Source: Candidatus Solirubrobacter pratensis
GTDB lineage: Bacteria; Actinomycetota; Thermoleophilia; Solirubrobacterales; Solirubrobacteraceae
Assembly (NCBI RefSeq): GCF_000425945.1
Contig: NZ_KE384481.1
Location: 310,001-374,000, forward strand
DNA length: 64,000 nt
Reading direction: 5' to 3'
In this document: in pieces, positions 24,781-32,731 of the stretch
Position numbering within the stretch: the first letter of the stretch is position 1
Layout of the letters: the number at the start of each line of letters is the position of its first letter
Notes under the pieces: model-generated
Databases searched by the model: none
What the model saw: only the letters and a program-made list of their open reading frames with translations
What the model was told of the DNA's origin: nothing
Position numbers and translations under genes: made by a program

Positions 24781-25345
24781 TTGCGGGCGCGGCCGCACGC
24801 TGCTCATGGTCACTGAGCACGTTGGCGAGCGGCGCCTGTCTACCGGCCGCGTCCGCGAGCCGCGGGCTCAGCGGCGACGGCGGCGCGGGGCCCCGCGCGG
24901 CCGCGCGGCGACGCCGGCGAGTCGCGCGGATCGCGGTCGCGGCACGTGCGCGGTACCCCGCGGACGCTCCGCAGGATCGGGTCCCACCGGCCCGCTGGCC
25001 TGACGTTCACGATCGATCACCCCGCGCGTCCACTTCGCCCACACCCGACCATCACCGCGCCCCGCCCGCCGGCGTGCCTTACGAACCTTCGAACTATTCG
25101 AAGCTTCGTCGCGCACGCGCTCGCCGCGCGGCGCCGAAACGATCATCGCGGCCCCGCGAACCGCGCACGCAAGTTCTCCCGAGGCCGCCGCGCGGCGCGC
25201 GGAGACGCCGGCGAGCCGCGCAGATCGCGATGGCGGCACGTGCGCCGCGCCGCGGACGCGCGCACGAGCGGCGAACTGCGCGCGGCCGCCCAGAGCCAGC
25301 GGGCGCCCGTGCGCAAGCGGTCACCCGCGCCCACTTCGCGAGCCC
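24781..25345. repeat. Structured intergenic repeat, copy R1
   Basis: No convincing gene lies in this stretch; the open frames through it have no start context and shift between copies. The block from 24997 (GGCCTGACGTTCACGATCG) through the hairpin at 25081 to AACGATCATC at 25138-25147 aligns with copy R2, with the same 84-base distance from GGCCTGAC to the hairpin. Inside R1 a 55-57 base segment occurs twice in direct orientation (24911-24967 and 25205-25259, sharing ACGCCGGCGAG, CGGCACGTGCG and CCGCGGACGC). Part of the CCTTAC/GTTCGCC box is at 25269-25285 on the minus strand. The type is unknown; possibilities are a non-autonomous element or a structured RNA. Confidence 0.7.
25081..25109. 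repeat. Hairpin of copy R1
   Basis: ACGAACCTTCGAA-CTA-TTCGAAGCTTCGT forms a 13-base-pair stem with one C-C mismatch and a 3-base loop. The inner CTTCGAA...TTCGAAG is identical to that of copy R2. It is the most AT-rich point of the region. Confidence 0.75.
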
Positions 25346-25360
25346 CTAACCGGCCTTCCC

Positions 25361-25396
25361 GCAAGCGCTTGCGTTCTGTCACAAGCGTGTTACTAT
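25361..25396 (+). promoter_or_regulatory. Promoter with palindromic operator for the 48-residue protein
   Basis: TTGCGT (25369-25374) and TACTAT (25391-25396), 16 bases apart, form a good -35/-10 pair. The perfect 12-base palindrome GCAAGCGCTTGC (25361-25372) covers the -35. Its central CG and symmetric halves resemble LacI/GalR-type operators; two LacI genes lie 3-5 kb downstream. A repressor there would block transcription. Binding is inference. Confidence 0.5.
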
Positions 25397-25440
25397 CTCG
25401 CGCGCCGGTTCTTTCTCTCCTCCCCAAGAAAGGGCTCCCC

Positions 25441-25587
25441 ATGGCACGACGCATCGTCGCCGCGCTGAAGCGGGCGATCGGCGAGCACGACGCGGAACCG
25501 CAGGTGCATTTCCACCAGGGCGCGGCCGGCCAGCCGGCCGTCTGTCACGTGGCGAACTGCACCAGCCCGCGGCTCGACGTCGCCTAG
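25441..25587 (+). CDS. 48-residue conserved small protein
   Basis: The 48-residue protein begins MARRIVAALKRAIGEHDAEP and ends QVHFHQGAAGQPAVCHVAN-C-TSPRLDVA. The HFHQG...VCHxxxC pattern (two His, two Cys) could bind a metal; similar short proteins with VHFH and two Cys occur in related actinobacteria as far as I recall. It has its own promoter (25369-25396) and a purine-rich AAGAAAGGG before the ATG, so it is well supported as a gene. It ends four bases inside the convergent MarR gene. The function is unknown. Confidence 0.65.
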   Translation: MARRIVAALKRAIGEHDAEPQVHFHQGAAGQPAVCHVANCTSPRLDVA

Positions 25588-26021
25588 ACCGGTACCGACT
25601 GCTCGGCCGGGTCCCCAGCGAGGGCCCGGTCGAGCAGTTGCCGGAGCGTCTCGCGCTCTTCCGGGCTGAGCGGACCGAGGACCTGGTCCTCGACCGTGTT
25701 CAGCGCCGTGTCCGAGCGCGCGAGCGCCTTGCGGCCCTCCTCGGTCACCTCGACGATATGACGCCGGCGATCGGCGGGATCGCGCGTGCGGCGGACGTGT
25801 CCTGCCGCCTCCATCTCGTTCAGCAGCAGCACGCAGTTGTTGGGATCCAGGTGCATCGAGATGCACAGCTGCTGTTGCGGCAGCGGCCCGTTGCGCAGCG
25901 TCGAAAGCGTGGCGTACGCCTTCATCTTCATGCCGAGGATGTCCTCGGTCGCGCTCCGATAGACGAGCCGGGACAGGCGCGTCAGCAGCACCATCGATCC
26001 GAGCTCGCTTGAAGTGGACAT
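25584..26021 (-). CDS. MarR-family transcriptional regulator
   Basis: The 145-residue regulator has a MarR winged HTH: LPQQQLCISMHLDPNNCVLL, LLNEMEAAGHVRRTRDPADR and RRHIVEVTEEGRKAL (wing), with flanking dimerisation helices. The ATG at 26021 is chosen because TACTAT ends ten bases upstream; an in-frame ATG at 26033 would lie inside the -10 box. It is divergent from a DHA2 exporter, the usual layout in which MarR represses both genes until a toxic ligand binds. A palindrome at the start codon fits autoregulation. Confidence 0.88.
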   Translation of the reverse strand: MSTSSELGSMVLLTRLSRLVYRSATEDILGMKMKAYATLSTLRNGPLPQQQLCISMHLDPNNCVLLLNEMEAAGHVRRTRDPADRRRHIVEVTEEGRKALARSDTALNTVEDQVLGPLSPEERETLRQLLDRALAGDPAEQSVPV

Positions 26022-26031
26022 GTGCGTCCAC
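26014..26031. promoter_or_regulatory. Probable MarR operator
   Basis: GTGGAC-ATGTGC-GTCCAC is a perfect inverted repeat with 6-base arms and a 6-base spacer, 18 bases in all, the size of MarR sites. It spans the MarR start codon and the base next to its -10 box (TACTAT), and lies about 50 bases from the exporter start. Assignment to MarR rests on position. Confidence 0.55.
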
Positions 26032-26082
26032 ATAGTAGCAGCTTGGTGGATTCTCACTCGATCAGATATAGTCCATGACCTA

Positions 26083-27552
26083 GTGACTATCACCAACGCA
26101 CTTAGCGCCGACCGGCGCCGCTGGATCGCCTTGGCGGTCGTCTGCCTCGGCCAGCTGATGATGGTGGTGGACGCGACGATCGTGAACGTCGCGCTGCCTT
26201 CCATCAAGCGCGATCTCGGGTTCTCACAGGCCGACCTGACCTGGGTCGTGAACGCCTACCTGATCGCCTTCGGCAGCTTCCTGCTGATGGCCGGCCGCCT
26301 CGGCGACCTCGTCGGCCGCAAGAAGGTCTTCCTCCTCGGCCTGATCATCTTCACCGCCTCCTCCGCCCTCTGCGGGCTCGCGGACGACAAGGTCGTCCTG
26401 ATCGCCGCCCGCTTCGTCCAGGGCCTCGGCGGAGCGATCGCCTCCTCGGCGGTCCTCGCCCTCATCGTCACCGAGTTCCCGCGCCCTGACGAGCGCATCA
26501 AGGCGATGAGCGCCTACATGTTCACCTCCACCGCCGGCGGGTCGCTCGGCCTGATCGCCGGCGGCGCGCTGACCCAGTCGCTGGACTGGCACTGGATCTT
26601 CTTCGTGAACCTTCCGATCGGCCTGATCGCGCTGTGGCTCGGTGCGCTGCTGATCAACGAGACCGAGGCGATCGGCCTGCGCAAGGGCCTCGACGTCGTC
26701 GGCTCGCTGCTCGTGACCGGCGCCCTGATGCTGCTCGTGTACGCGATCGTGACCTCGGCCGAGCACGGCTGGGGCTCCTCGCACACGCTCGGCTTCGGCG
26801 GCAGCGGCGTGATCCTGCTGGCCGCGTTCGGCTGGTGGGAGGCGCACGCCGGCAACCCGATCTTCCCGCTCTGGATCCTGCGGCTGCGCTCGCTGATCGG
26901 CGCGAGCTTCGTGCGCGGGCTGATCGTCGTGGGCTGGTTCGGCTCGTTCTTCCTGGGCGCGCTCTACCTCGAGCAGGTCCTCGGCTTCAGCTCGCTGCAG
27001 ACCGGCCTCGCGTTCCTGCCCATGACGCTCTCGGTCCTGATCATGTCGCTCGGCCTCAGCGCCCGGCTGATGGCGCGCTTCGGCCCGCTGCCGCTCGTGC
27101 TGACCGGAACGTCGCTGACGATCGCCGGCCTCGCGGGCCTCTCGCAGGCGGGCGAGCACGCGGGCTACTTCCCGCTGCTGCTGCTCTCGTTCATCGCCCT
27201 CGGCCTCAGCGGCGGGCTCTCGATGCTGCCGCTGCTGACGACCGCGATGTCCGACGTCCCCGAGCGCGACGCCGGCCTCGCCTCCGGGATCGTCAACGTC
27301 TCGATGCAGGTCTCCGCGGCGCTCGGCATCGCGATCCTCGGCACCCTGGCCACCGACCACACGCGCACCCTCGTCGCCGAGGGCGCGTCGCGCGCGAGCG
27401 CGCTGACCGACGGCTACCACCTCGCGTTCACCGTCGGCGCCGGCTCGGCCGCCGTCGCCGCCCTCGTCGCCCTGCTCGTCGTCCGTCAGCCGCGGCCGCG
27501 CGAGGAGGTCACGGTGATCGAGACCGTAAAGACCTCAGAGGCGCTCATGTAA
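26083..27552 (+). CDS. MFS drug exporter, DHA2 family, MarR-linked
   Basis: The 489-residue, 14-segment permease has the DHA2 motifs MVVDATIVNVALPSIKRDLG in TM1, GRLGDLVGRKKVFL (motif A), and SLDWHWIFFVNLPIG after TM5. The GTG at 26083 is chosen because TATAGT ends ten bases upstream and the conserved region begins within 30 residues; frames open further upstream would cross the promoter. It is divergent from marR, so induction by the substrate through MarR is expected. The two MFS genes of this window are homologous but not recent copies. Confidence 0.88.
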   Translation: MTITNALSADRRRWIALAVVCLGQLMMVVDATIVNVALPSIKRDLGFSQADLTWVVNAYLIAFGSFLLMAGRLGDLVGRKKVFLLGLIIFTASSALCGLADDKVVLIAARFVQGLGGAIASSAVLALIVTEFPRPDERIKAMSAYMFTSTAGGSLGLIAGGALTQSLDWHWIFFVNLPIGLIALWLGALLINETEAIGLRKGLDVVGSLLVTGALMLLVYAIVTSAEHGWGSSHTLGFGGSGVILLAAFGWWEAHAGNPIFPLWILRLRSLIGASFVRGLIVVGWFGSFFLGALYLEQVLGFSSLQTGLAFLPMTLSVLIMSLGLSARLMARFGPLPLVLTGTSLTIAGLAGLSQAGEHAGYFPLLLLSFIALGLSGGLSMLPLLTTAMSDVPERDAGLASGIVNVSMQVSAALGIAILGTLATDHTRTLVAEGASRASALTDGYHLAFTVGAGSAAVAALVALLVVRQPRPREEVTVIETVKTSEALM

Positions 27553-27567
27553 ACGCGTCTGAGGGAT

Positions 27568-28488
27568 TCAGGCTTGGGATGCGACCTCGGCGAGCCTCGG
27601 GGGCTGGGCTCCCGGGCGCTCGCAGGTCCGCGCCGCCACGACGCATGCGAAGCGGGTCGCCTCCCGGACCGCGTCGGTGTCGGCGAGGTCGTCGCGGCCG
27701 AGGCCGCGAAGGCTCCACCAGGCGAGGAAGCCGCCACCGAAGGCGTCGCCGGCGCCGATCGTGTCCACGACGCGCGCCGCCGGCGCCGGCACGCGCAGTT
27801 CGAGGTCGGGCGTGATGACCAGCGCACCGTCGCCGCCCGCGGTGACCAGCGCCACGCGCGGGCCCTCCTCGAGCAGCGCGCGCGCCGCCTCGGCGGGAGC
27901 GAGGTCGGGCTCGAGGTACCGGAGGTCGTCGACGCTGGCCTTGACCACGTGCACGTACTGCAGGGTCGCCGACAGGCTGCGGCGGTACGTGCCCTGGTCG
28001 GGGATGAACGTCGGGCGGCAGTTCGGATCGACCATCACCAGTGCGCTCCCCGAGACCGCCTCGACCACCGCCTGCAGCGCGATGGCGGTCGGCTCCATCA
28101 CGAGCCCCAGCGTGCCGACGTGCAGCATCTCGACGTCGGGCGGGAGCATGGCCAGCGCGGCCTCGGGCTCCAGCGACGGCGCCGCCGTCCCCTCCGTATA
28201 GAAGCGGTACGTCGCCGAGCCGCCGGCGTCGAGCTCCGCCAGCGCCAGCGTCGTCGGGAGCGACGTGTCGAGCACGGTGTCGAGCTTCACGCCGTCCTCG
28301 GCCAGCGACGACCGCAGCTGCGCGCCGAAGCCGTCGTCGGACAGGCACCCGAGATAATGCACGTCGCGCTCGAGCCGGCCGAGCGTGCGCGCCGTGTTGT
28401 ACGGCCCTCCGCCCGCGTGGGCGCGCAGCTCATGAGGGGATTCGTGAACGAGATCGAACAGCGCCTCGCCGCCAACCAGGATGGGCAT
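27568..28488 (-). CDS. PfkB-family sugar kinase (fructokinase-like)
   Basis: The 306-residue ribokinase-fold enzyme opens MPILVGGEALFDLV, with AGGGPYNTARTLGRLERDVH (PfkB signature 1 region), TYRFYTEGTAAPS (lid strand), VDPNCRPTFI and the ATP/anion-hole signature DTIGAGDAFGGGFLAWW, whose GAGD Asp is the catalytic base. It phosphorylates a sugar, probably fructose or a keto-sugar. TAGGGT ends eight bases before the ATG. It is divergent from a LacI gene with 39 bases between starts, so that LacI protein probably controls it. The next gene downstream is the MFS exporter, convergent. Confidence 0.85.
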   Translation of the reverse strand: MPILVGGEALFDLVHESPHELRAHAGGGPYNTARTLGRLERDVHYLGCLSDDGFGAQLRSSLAEDGVKLDTVLDTSLPTTLALAELDAGGSATYRFYTEGTAAPSLEPEAALAMLPPDVEMLHVGTLGLVMEPTAIALQAVVEAVSGSALVMVDPNCRPTFIPDQGTYRRSLSATLQYVHVVKASVDDLRYLEPDLAPAEAARALLEEGPRVALVTAGGDGALVITPDLELRVPAPAARVVDTIGAGDAFGGGFLAWWSLRGLGRDDLADTDAVREATRFACVVAARTCERPGAQPPRLAEVASQA

Positions 28489-28527
28489 GGCCGCGAACCC
28501 TACGCCGTGTGCAAGGGTGCAGCGCCT

Positions 28528-29529
28528 GTGGCCCGCCGCCCGACCATGAAGGACGTCGCCGCACTGGCCGGCGTCAGCCTGAGCACCGTCTCGCGAACCA
28601 TCAACGGCGACCCCAAGGTGGCGCCCGACCTCGCCGCACGCGTGCGGCACGCCGTCGGGCTGCTCGGCTACCAGCGCGACGAGGCGGCGAGCGCCCTGCG
28701 CCGCGCCGACCGCGTCTCGGCGAGCGTGGCGATCATCATCGAGGACGTCGCGAACCCGTTCTTCTCCGCCGTCCACCGCGGCGTCGAGGACTACGCGCGC
28801 GAGCGCGGCGTGCTCACGCTGTCCGGCTCGTCCGACGACGCCGCGCGCGAGCGCGCGCTCGCCGAGGCGTTCGTCTCCCGCCGCGTCGACGGGCTGGTGA
28901 TCGCCCCCGCCGGCCCCGACCACCGCTACCTCGAGCGCGAGCACGCCGCAGGCCTCCGGCTCGTGTTCGTCGACCGGCCGGGACACTGGATCGAGGCCGA
29001 CGCCGCGCTGAGCGACAACGCCGGCGGCGCCCGCGCGGCGGTCGAGCACCTGATGGCCGCCGGCCACCGGCGCATCGCCTACCTCGGCGACCGCGCGTGG
29101 CTGTTCACCGCGAGCGAGCGGTTCCAGGGCCATCGCACGGCGGTCGGGAAGGTTGCCCCGGGGCTCGTGCACCAGGACCTGGGCGAGGAGCGCGCCTACG
29201 CGGTCACGCGCGAGGTGCTCGCCGCGCCCGACCCGCCGACCGCGCTGTTCACGTCGCAGAACCTCGTCACGCTCGGCGCGGTGCGCGCGCTGCACGACCT
29301 CGGCGTGCGCGACCGGGTCGCGCACGTCGGCTTCGACGACGTCCCGCTCGCCGACGCGCTGGCGCCCGGGCTCACCGTCGTGGCGCAGGATCCGCACGCG
29401 CTGGGCCGGACGGCCGGCGAGCTCCTGTTCGCGCGCATGAACGGCGAGCACGGCCCGCCGCGCCGCATCCTGATGCCTACACGGCTGATCCGACGCGGCT
29501 CGGGGGAGCTAGCAGCCGTGTCGGGATGA
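28528..29529 (+). CDS. LacI-family regulator 1
   Basis: The 333-residue regulator has the LacI HTH RPTMKDVAALAGVSLSTVSR followed by TINGDPKVAPDLAARV, the hinge helix ASALRRADR and a type I periplasmic-binding effector domain (VAIIIEDVANPFFSAVHRGV, GLVIAPAG, VFVDRPG, ALSDNAGGARAAVEHL, GFDDVPLADALAPGLT). GTG 28528 is used; GTG 28507 is an alternative. It is divergent from the PfkB kinase gene and is a clear paralogue of the LacI gene that ends 53 bases inside it on the opposite strand. Confidence 0.87.
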   Translation: MARRPTMKDVAALAGVSLSTVSRTINGDPKVAPDLAARVRHAVGLLGYQRDEAASALRRADRVSASVAIIIEDVANPFFSAVHRGVEDYARERGVLTLSGSSDDAARERALAEAFVSRRVDGLVIAPAGPDHRYLEREHAAGLRLVFVDRPGHWIEADAALSDNAGGARAAVEHLMAAGHRRIAYLGDRAWLFTASERFQGHRTAVGKVAPGLVHQDLGEERAYAVTREVLAAPDPPTALFTSQNLVTLGAVRALHDLGVRDRVAHVGFDDVPLADALAPGLTVVAQDPHALGRTAGELLFARMNGEHGPPRRILMPTRLIRRGSGELAAVSG

Positions 29530-30496
29530 CGAGGCGTCCCGGGCGCCCCTCGCGCCCCTCGAGCCGCGCGAACAGCAGTCGCGCGGCGGCGTGGCCCATC
29601 GCGCGCGGGTCCTGCGCGACGACGGGGATGCCGACCGCGCCGGCGAGCGCAACGTCGTCGAAGCCGATGACGGCGACCCGGCCGGCGCCGTTGGACGACG
29701 CCGCCGCGCGGACGGCGTCGAGTGCGCCGAGGGTGGTCGGGCGCGTGCTCGCGAGCAGCGCGGTCGGAGGCTCGGGCGAGTACAGCAGTTCGAGCGCGGT
29801 CTCGCGAGCCGCCTCGCGGTTGGCGAGCCCCAGGCGCGCGAGGCGCTTGTCCGCCACCGCGCCGACCGCCGCGACGCCCTCGCGGTAGCCGCGCAGGCGC
29901 TCGGTCGCCGTGAAGAGCCATTCCCGGTCGCCGAGGAACGCGATCCGCCGGTGCCCGGACACCGCGAGATGCGCGACCGCGGCCCGCGTGCCGCCGGCGT
30001 TGTCGCTCAGCACGGCGTCGACCTCGAGCCAGCGCGGCGGGCGATCGACGAACACGAGCGCGAGTCCGGCCTCGCGCTCACGCCGCAGATGGCGCTCGTC
30101 GGTCGCGGCCGGCGCCACGATCAGCCCCTTGATGCCGCGCGCGGCGAGCCCGCTCACGACCTCGCGCTCGCGTCCCGGAGCGGTGTCGGAGCTCGCGGCG
30201 AACGCGAGCGAGCCACGGTCGTAGGCGACGTCCTCGATCCCCCGCTGGAGCGCGGCGAAGAACGGATCCGCGATGTCGTCGCAGACGAGGCCGATCGCGC
30301 CGGCGTCGCGGGGGGCCTCCGGCGACGGCTGATCGGGCCTGTAGTCCAGCCGGAGCAGGGCCTCGCGCACGCGCCGCCCGAGCTCGCTCTGGACCTCGAT
30401 CCCGTTGACCACGCGCGACACCGTGCTCAGGCTCACGCCCGCGGCGGCGGCTACGTCGCGCATCGTGGGGCGTCGCTGCTGACGAAACGTTTCCAC
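29477..30496 (-). CDS. LacI-family regulator 2
   Basis: The 339-residue regulator has RPTMRDVAAAAGVSLSTVSR then VVNGIEVQSELGRRV, and an effector domain with GLVCDDIADPFFAALQRGIE, GLIVAPAA, VFVDRPPRWLEVDAVLSDN and GFDDVALAGAVGIPV. Several blocks (LSDNAGG-RAAV-HL, GHRRIA-LGDR-WLFTA) are nearly the same as in LacI 1, so the pair arose by duplication and inversion. The start may be GTG 30496 (TACGTT ends eight bases upstream) or ATG 30463, where the HTH begins. A palindrome lies just after the GTG. No sugar gene is on its 5' side, so the target is unclear. Confidence 0.85.
   Translation of the reverse strand: METFRQQRRPTMRDVAAAAGVSLSTVSRVVNGIEVQSELGRRVREALLRLDYRPDQPSPEAPRDAGAIGLVCDDIADPFFAALQRGIEDVAYDRGSLAFAASSDTAPGREREVVSGLAARGIKGLIVAPAATDERHLRREREAGLALVFVDRPPRWLEVDAVLSDNAGGTRAAVAHLAVSGHRRIAFLGDREWLFTATERLRGYREGVAAVGAVADKRLARLGLANREAARETALELLYSPEPPTALLASTRPTTLGALDAVRAAASSNGAGRVAVIGFDDVALAGAVGIPVVAQDPRAMGHAAARLLFARLEGREGRPGRLVIPTRLLAPPSRVGSAV
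30484..30493. promoter_or_regulatory. Candidate LacI operator
   Basis: GAAACGTTTC is a perfect 10-base palindrome with the central CG typical of LacI/GalR sites. It lies three bases after the GTG start of LacI 2, or 20 bases before the alternative ATG. Either position would allow autorepression. The binding protein is inferred from position only. Confidence 0.5.
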
Positions 30497-30620
30497 CGCG
30501 TTGGAACGTAGCGGTGATACGCCCTGTTTCCAGGCACGAAAACGCTATTCGAGGAAACCCTCGCAATCGAGAGGCTCCGCCTTCGGCAAGGCCTATCCGA
30601 GCATGCGCCCCGCGTCGGGT

Positions 30621-32660
30621 TCAGAACGCCGTCGAGAGTGCGAACGGGTGGACCGGACCCGAGCCGCGGCGGCGCAGCTGCCCGGCGACCATCGCGAGCG
30701 TCCAGCCGGAGAAGCGGATGTCGTCCACGAGCAGGCAGGGCGAGCCGGGCGGCTCACCCACGACCGCGAACGCCCCGCGCACATTGGCCACCTGCTGCGC
30801 CGAGTTCTCCATCTCGCGCTGCGGCGGCGCGTCGCGGGCGCGCTCGACGGCGGCGACGTACGGGAGCTGCAGCGCGTCCGCCACGCGGCGCGCGAAGTCG
30901 GGTACCAGCTCGCCGCTGCGCATCGACGGGATCGCGGTGACCCAGGCGACCGGCGCGCCCCACGTGCGCACGGCCGACGCCGCAGCGTCGACCAGCTCGT
31001 CGCCGAAGCGCCCCTTGCTGCGGCCCTCGCGCACGAGCGGATCCCAGCCGCCGTCGCCGAGCCGCGCGAGCGCCCGCCCCTCCTCGGCGCGCACGTCGTC
31101 CCCGAGCTTGCGCATCTTCCCCTCGCGATCGGGCGCCATCTTCTTCGTCTCCAGCACGAGCGGGCGCGAGCGCAGGTGCAGCGCCGCCTCGCGCACGAGC
31201 ACGGGGTCGAGCGGCCCGTCGAAGCGCGGGCCGGCGCAGACCGAGCAGATGCCGCAGTCCGCCGGCGCCGGGTCGTCCAGCTCCTCCTGTAGCGCGCGCA
31301 TCAAGCAGCGGCCGTCCGCGCCGAACGCCGCCATCGCCGCCTGCTCGCGACGCCGCAGCGCTGTCACGTTCGCATAGCGCTCGCCGTCGTACTCCCAGCC
31401 CCCGCCGTCGGCGAGCACCCATTGCGAGCCGTCGCGCGTGACCGCGCCTTCGACGTCGAGCACCTTCAGCATCGCCTCCAACCGCCCGCGGCCGAGGTTC
31501 ACTACCGCGGTCAGCTCCGGCGTCGACGCCGGTCCGTCGCTCAACGCCTCCAGGACCCGCTCCACGCGGTCGCGCGGCGGGAACGCCTGCTCGATGAAGA
31601 AGTCCTGGATCCGGCGGTCCTCGGCGCCGCGCAGGAGCACGACGTCGGCGCGCTCGATCGCACGGCCGGCGCGGCCGACCTGCTGGTAGTAGGAGATCAC
31701 CGACCCGGGCGCCTGGTAGTGGACGACGAAGCCGAGGTCCGGCTTGTCGTAGCCCATCCCGAGCGCGCTCGTCGCCACCACGGCCTTGAGCTCGTTGCGC
31801 AGCAGCCGCTCCTCGACCTCGACGCGCAGCTCGTTGGCGACCTCGCCCGAGTACGCCTCGGCCGGCACGCCGTGGCCGGAGAGGAACTCGGCGACGACGT
31901 CGGCGTCGCGCTTGGTCAGCGTGTAGACGATCCCGGAGCCCGGCAGCGACGGCAGGTGCGTCGCGAGCCACGCGAGCCGGTCCGCCTGACCCGGCAGCTC
32001 GACGACCTCGAGCCGCAGCGAGGCGCGCCCCAGCGGACCGCGGTAGGTGCGCAGCGCGCTGACCCGGCCGACGGCGAGCTGCTCCGCGACGTCGGCCACC
32101 ACGCGGTCGTTCGCCGTCGCCGTCGTGCACAGCACGGCGACGCCCTCGGGCAGCGCCTCGAGCATCTCCGCGAGGCGCCGGTAGTCGGGCCGGAAGTCGT
32201 GGCCCCAGTCGGAGATGCAGTGCGCCTCGTCGACCACCAGCAGCCCGACGCGCGACGCGAACAGCGGCAGCATCTCCTCGCGGAACCTCGGGTTGTTCAG
32301 GCGCTCGGGGCTGATCAGCAGCAGGTCGACCGCGTCGTCGGCGAGCAGCCCGCGCACCGCGTCCCAGGCGTCGCGATTGGTCGAGTTGATCGTGTGCGCG
32401 CGGATCCCCAGCCGCTCGGCCGCGGCGATCTGGTTGCGCATCAGCGCCAGCAGCGGCGAGACGATCAGCGCCGGCCCGGCGCCGCGCTCGCGCAGCAGCG
32501 CCGTGGCGAGGAAGTAGACGGCGGACTTCCCCCAGCCGGTGCGCTGGACGCACAGGACGCGCGCGCGATCCTCCACGAGATCGGTGATCGCCTCGCGCTG
32601 GTGCTCGCGAAAGCGGGCGTCCGGGCCCGCGAGGCGGGTGAGCAGCTCGTCGGGATTCAT
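30621..32660 (-). CDS. RecQ-family DNA helicase with C-terminal phosphoribosyltransferase-like domain
   Basis: The 679-residue protein has helicase domain 1 with Walker A RTGWGKS (residues 40-46) and DEAH at 144-147 in VVDEAHCISDWGHDFRP, and domain 2 with YSGEVANELR, SALGMGYDKPD and QQVGRAGRA. A four-Cys RecQ zinc cluster (CLMRALQEELDD then CGICSVC) follows. The last 150 residues are not RecQ: VAWVTAIPSMRSGELVPDFA and CLLVDDIRFSGWTLAMVAGQ form a ComF-like PRTase core (PRPP loop VDDIRFSGWT). It unwinds 3'-tailed DNA; the PRTase role is unknown. ATG 32660 is used (TAACGT ten bases upstream); ATG 32666 is also possible. Confidence 0.85.
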   Translation of the reverse strand: MNPDELLTRLAGPDARFREHQREAITDLVEDRARVLCVQRTGWGKSAVYFLATALLRERGAGPALIVSPLLALMRNQIAAAERLGIRAHTINSTNRDAWDAVRGLLADDAVDLLLISPERLNNPRFREEMLPLFASRVGLLVVDEAHCISDWGHDFRPDYRRLAEMLEALPEGVAVLCTTATANDRVVADVAEQLAVGRVSALRTYRGPLGRASLRLEVVELPGQADRLAWLATHLPSLPGSGIVYTLTKRDADVVAEFLSGHGVPAEAYSGEVANELRVEVEERLLRNELKAVVATSALGMGYDKPDLGFVVHYQAPGSVISYYQQVGRAGRAIERADVVLLRGAEDRRIQDFFIEQAFPPRDRVERVLEALSDGPASTPELTAVVNLGRGRLEAMLKVLDVEGAVTRDGSQWVLADGGGWEYDGERYANVTALRRREQAAMAAFGADGRCLMRALQEELDDPAPADCGICSVCAGPRFDGPLDPVLVREAALHLRSRPLVLETKKMAPDREGKMRKLGDDVRAEEGRALARLGDGGWDPLVREGRSKGRFGDELVDAAASAVRTWGAPVAWVTAIPSMRSGELVPDFARRVADALQLPYVAAVERARDAPPQREMENSAQQVANVRGAFAVVGEPPGSPCLLVDDIRFSGWTLAMVAGQLRRRGSGPVHPFALSTAF

Positions 32661-32731
32661 CTGCATCTCGACGTTAGGACATGTGACGTTTTCTTCGCCC
32701 CCGCTTCGGGAGACGACTCAGCCTTGAGCCG

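Noticed and set aside
24754..24813. Longer N-terminus for the nitronate monooxygenase-like gene
   Set aside because: The added residues precede the TACGAT promoter-like box and are not part of the conserved barrel.
24946..25440. Open frames through R1 and R2 with similar peptides (PYEPSNYSK and TNLRTIRS)
   Set aside because: The similarity follows from the shared nucleotide repeat and appears in more than one frame. The hairpin lies inside, there is no start signal, and the frames diverge outside the conserved blocks.
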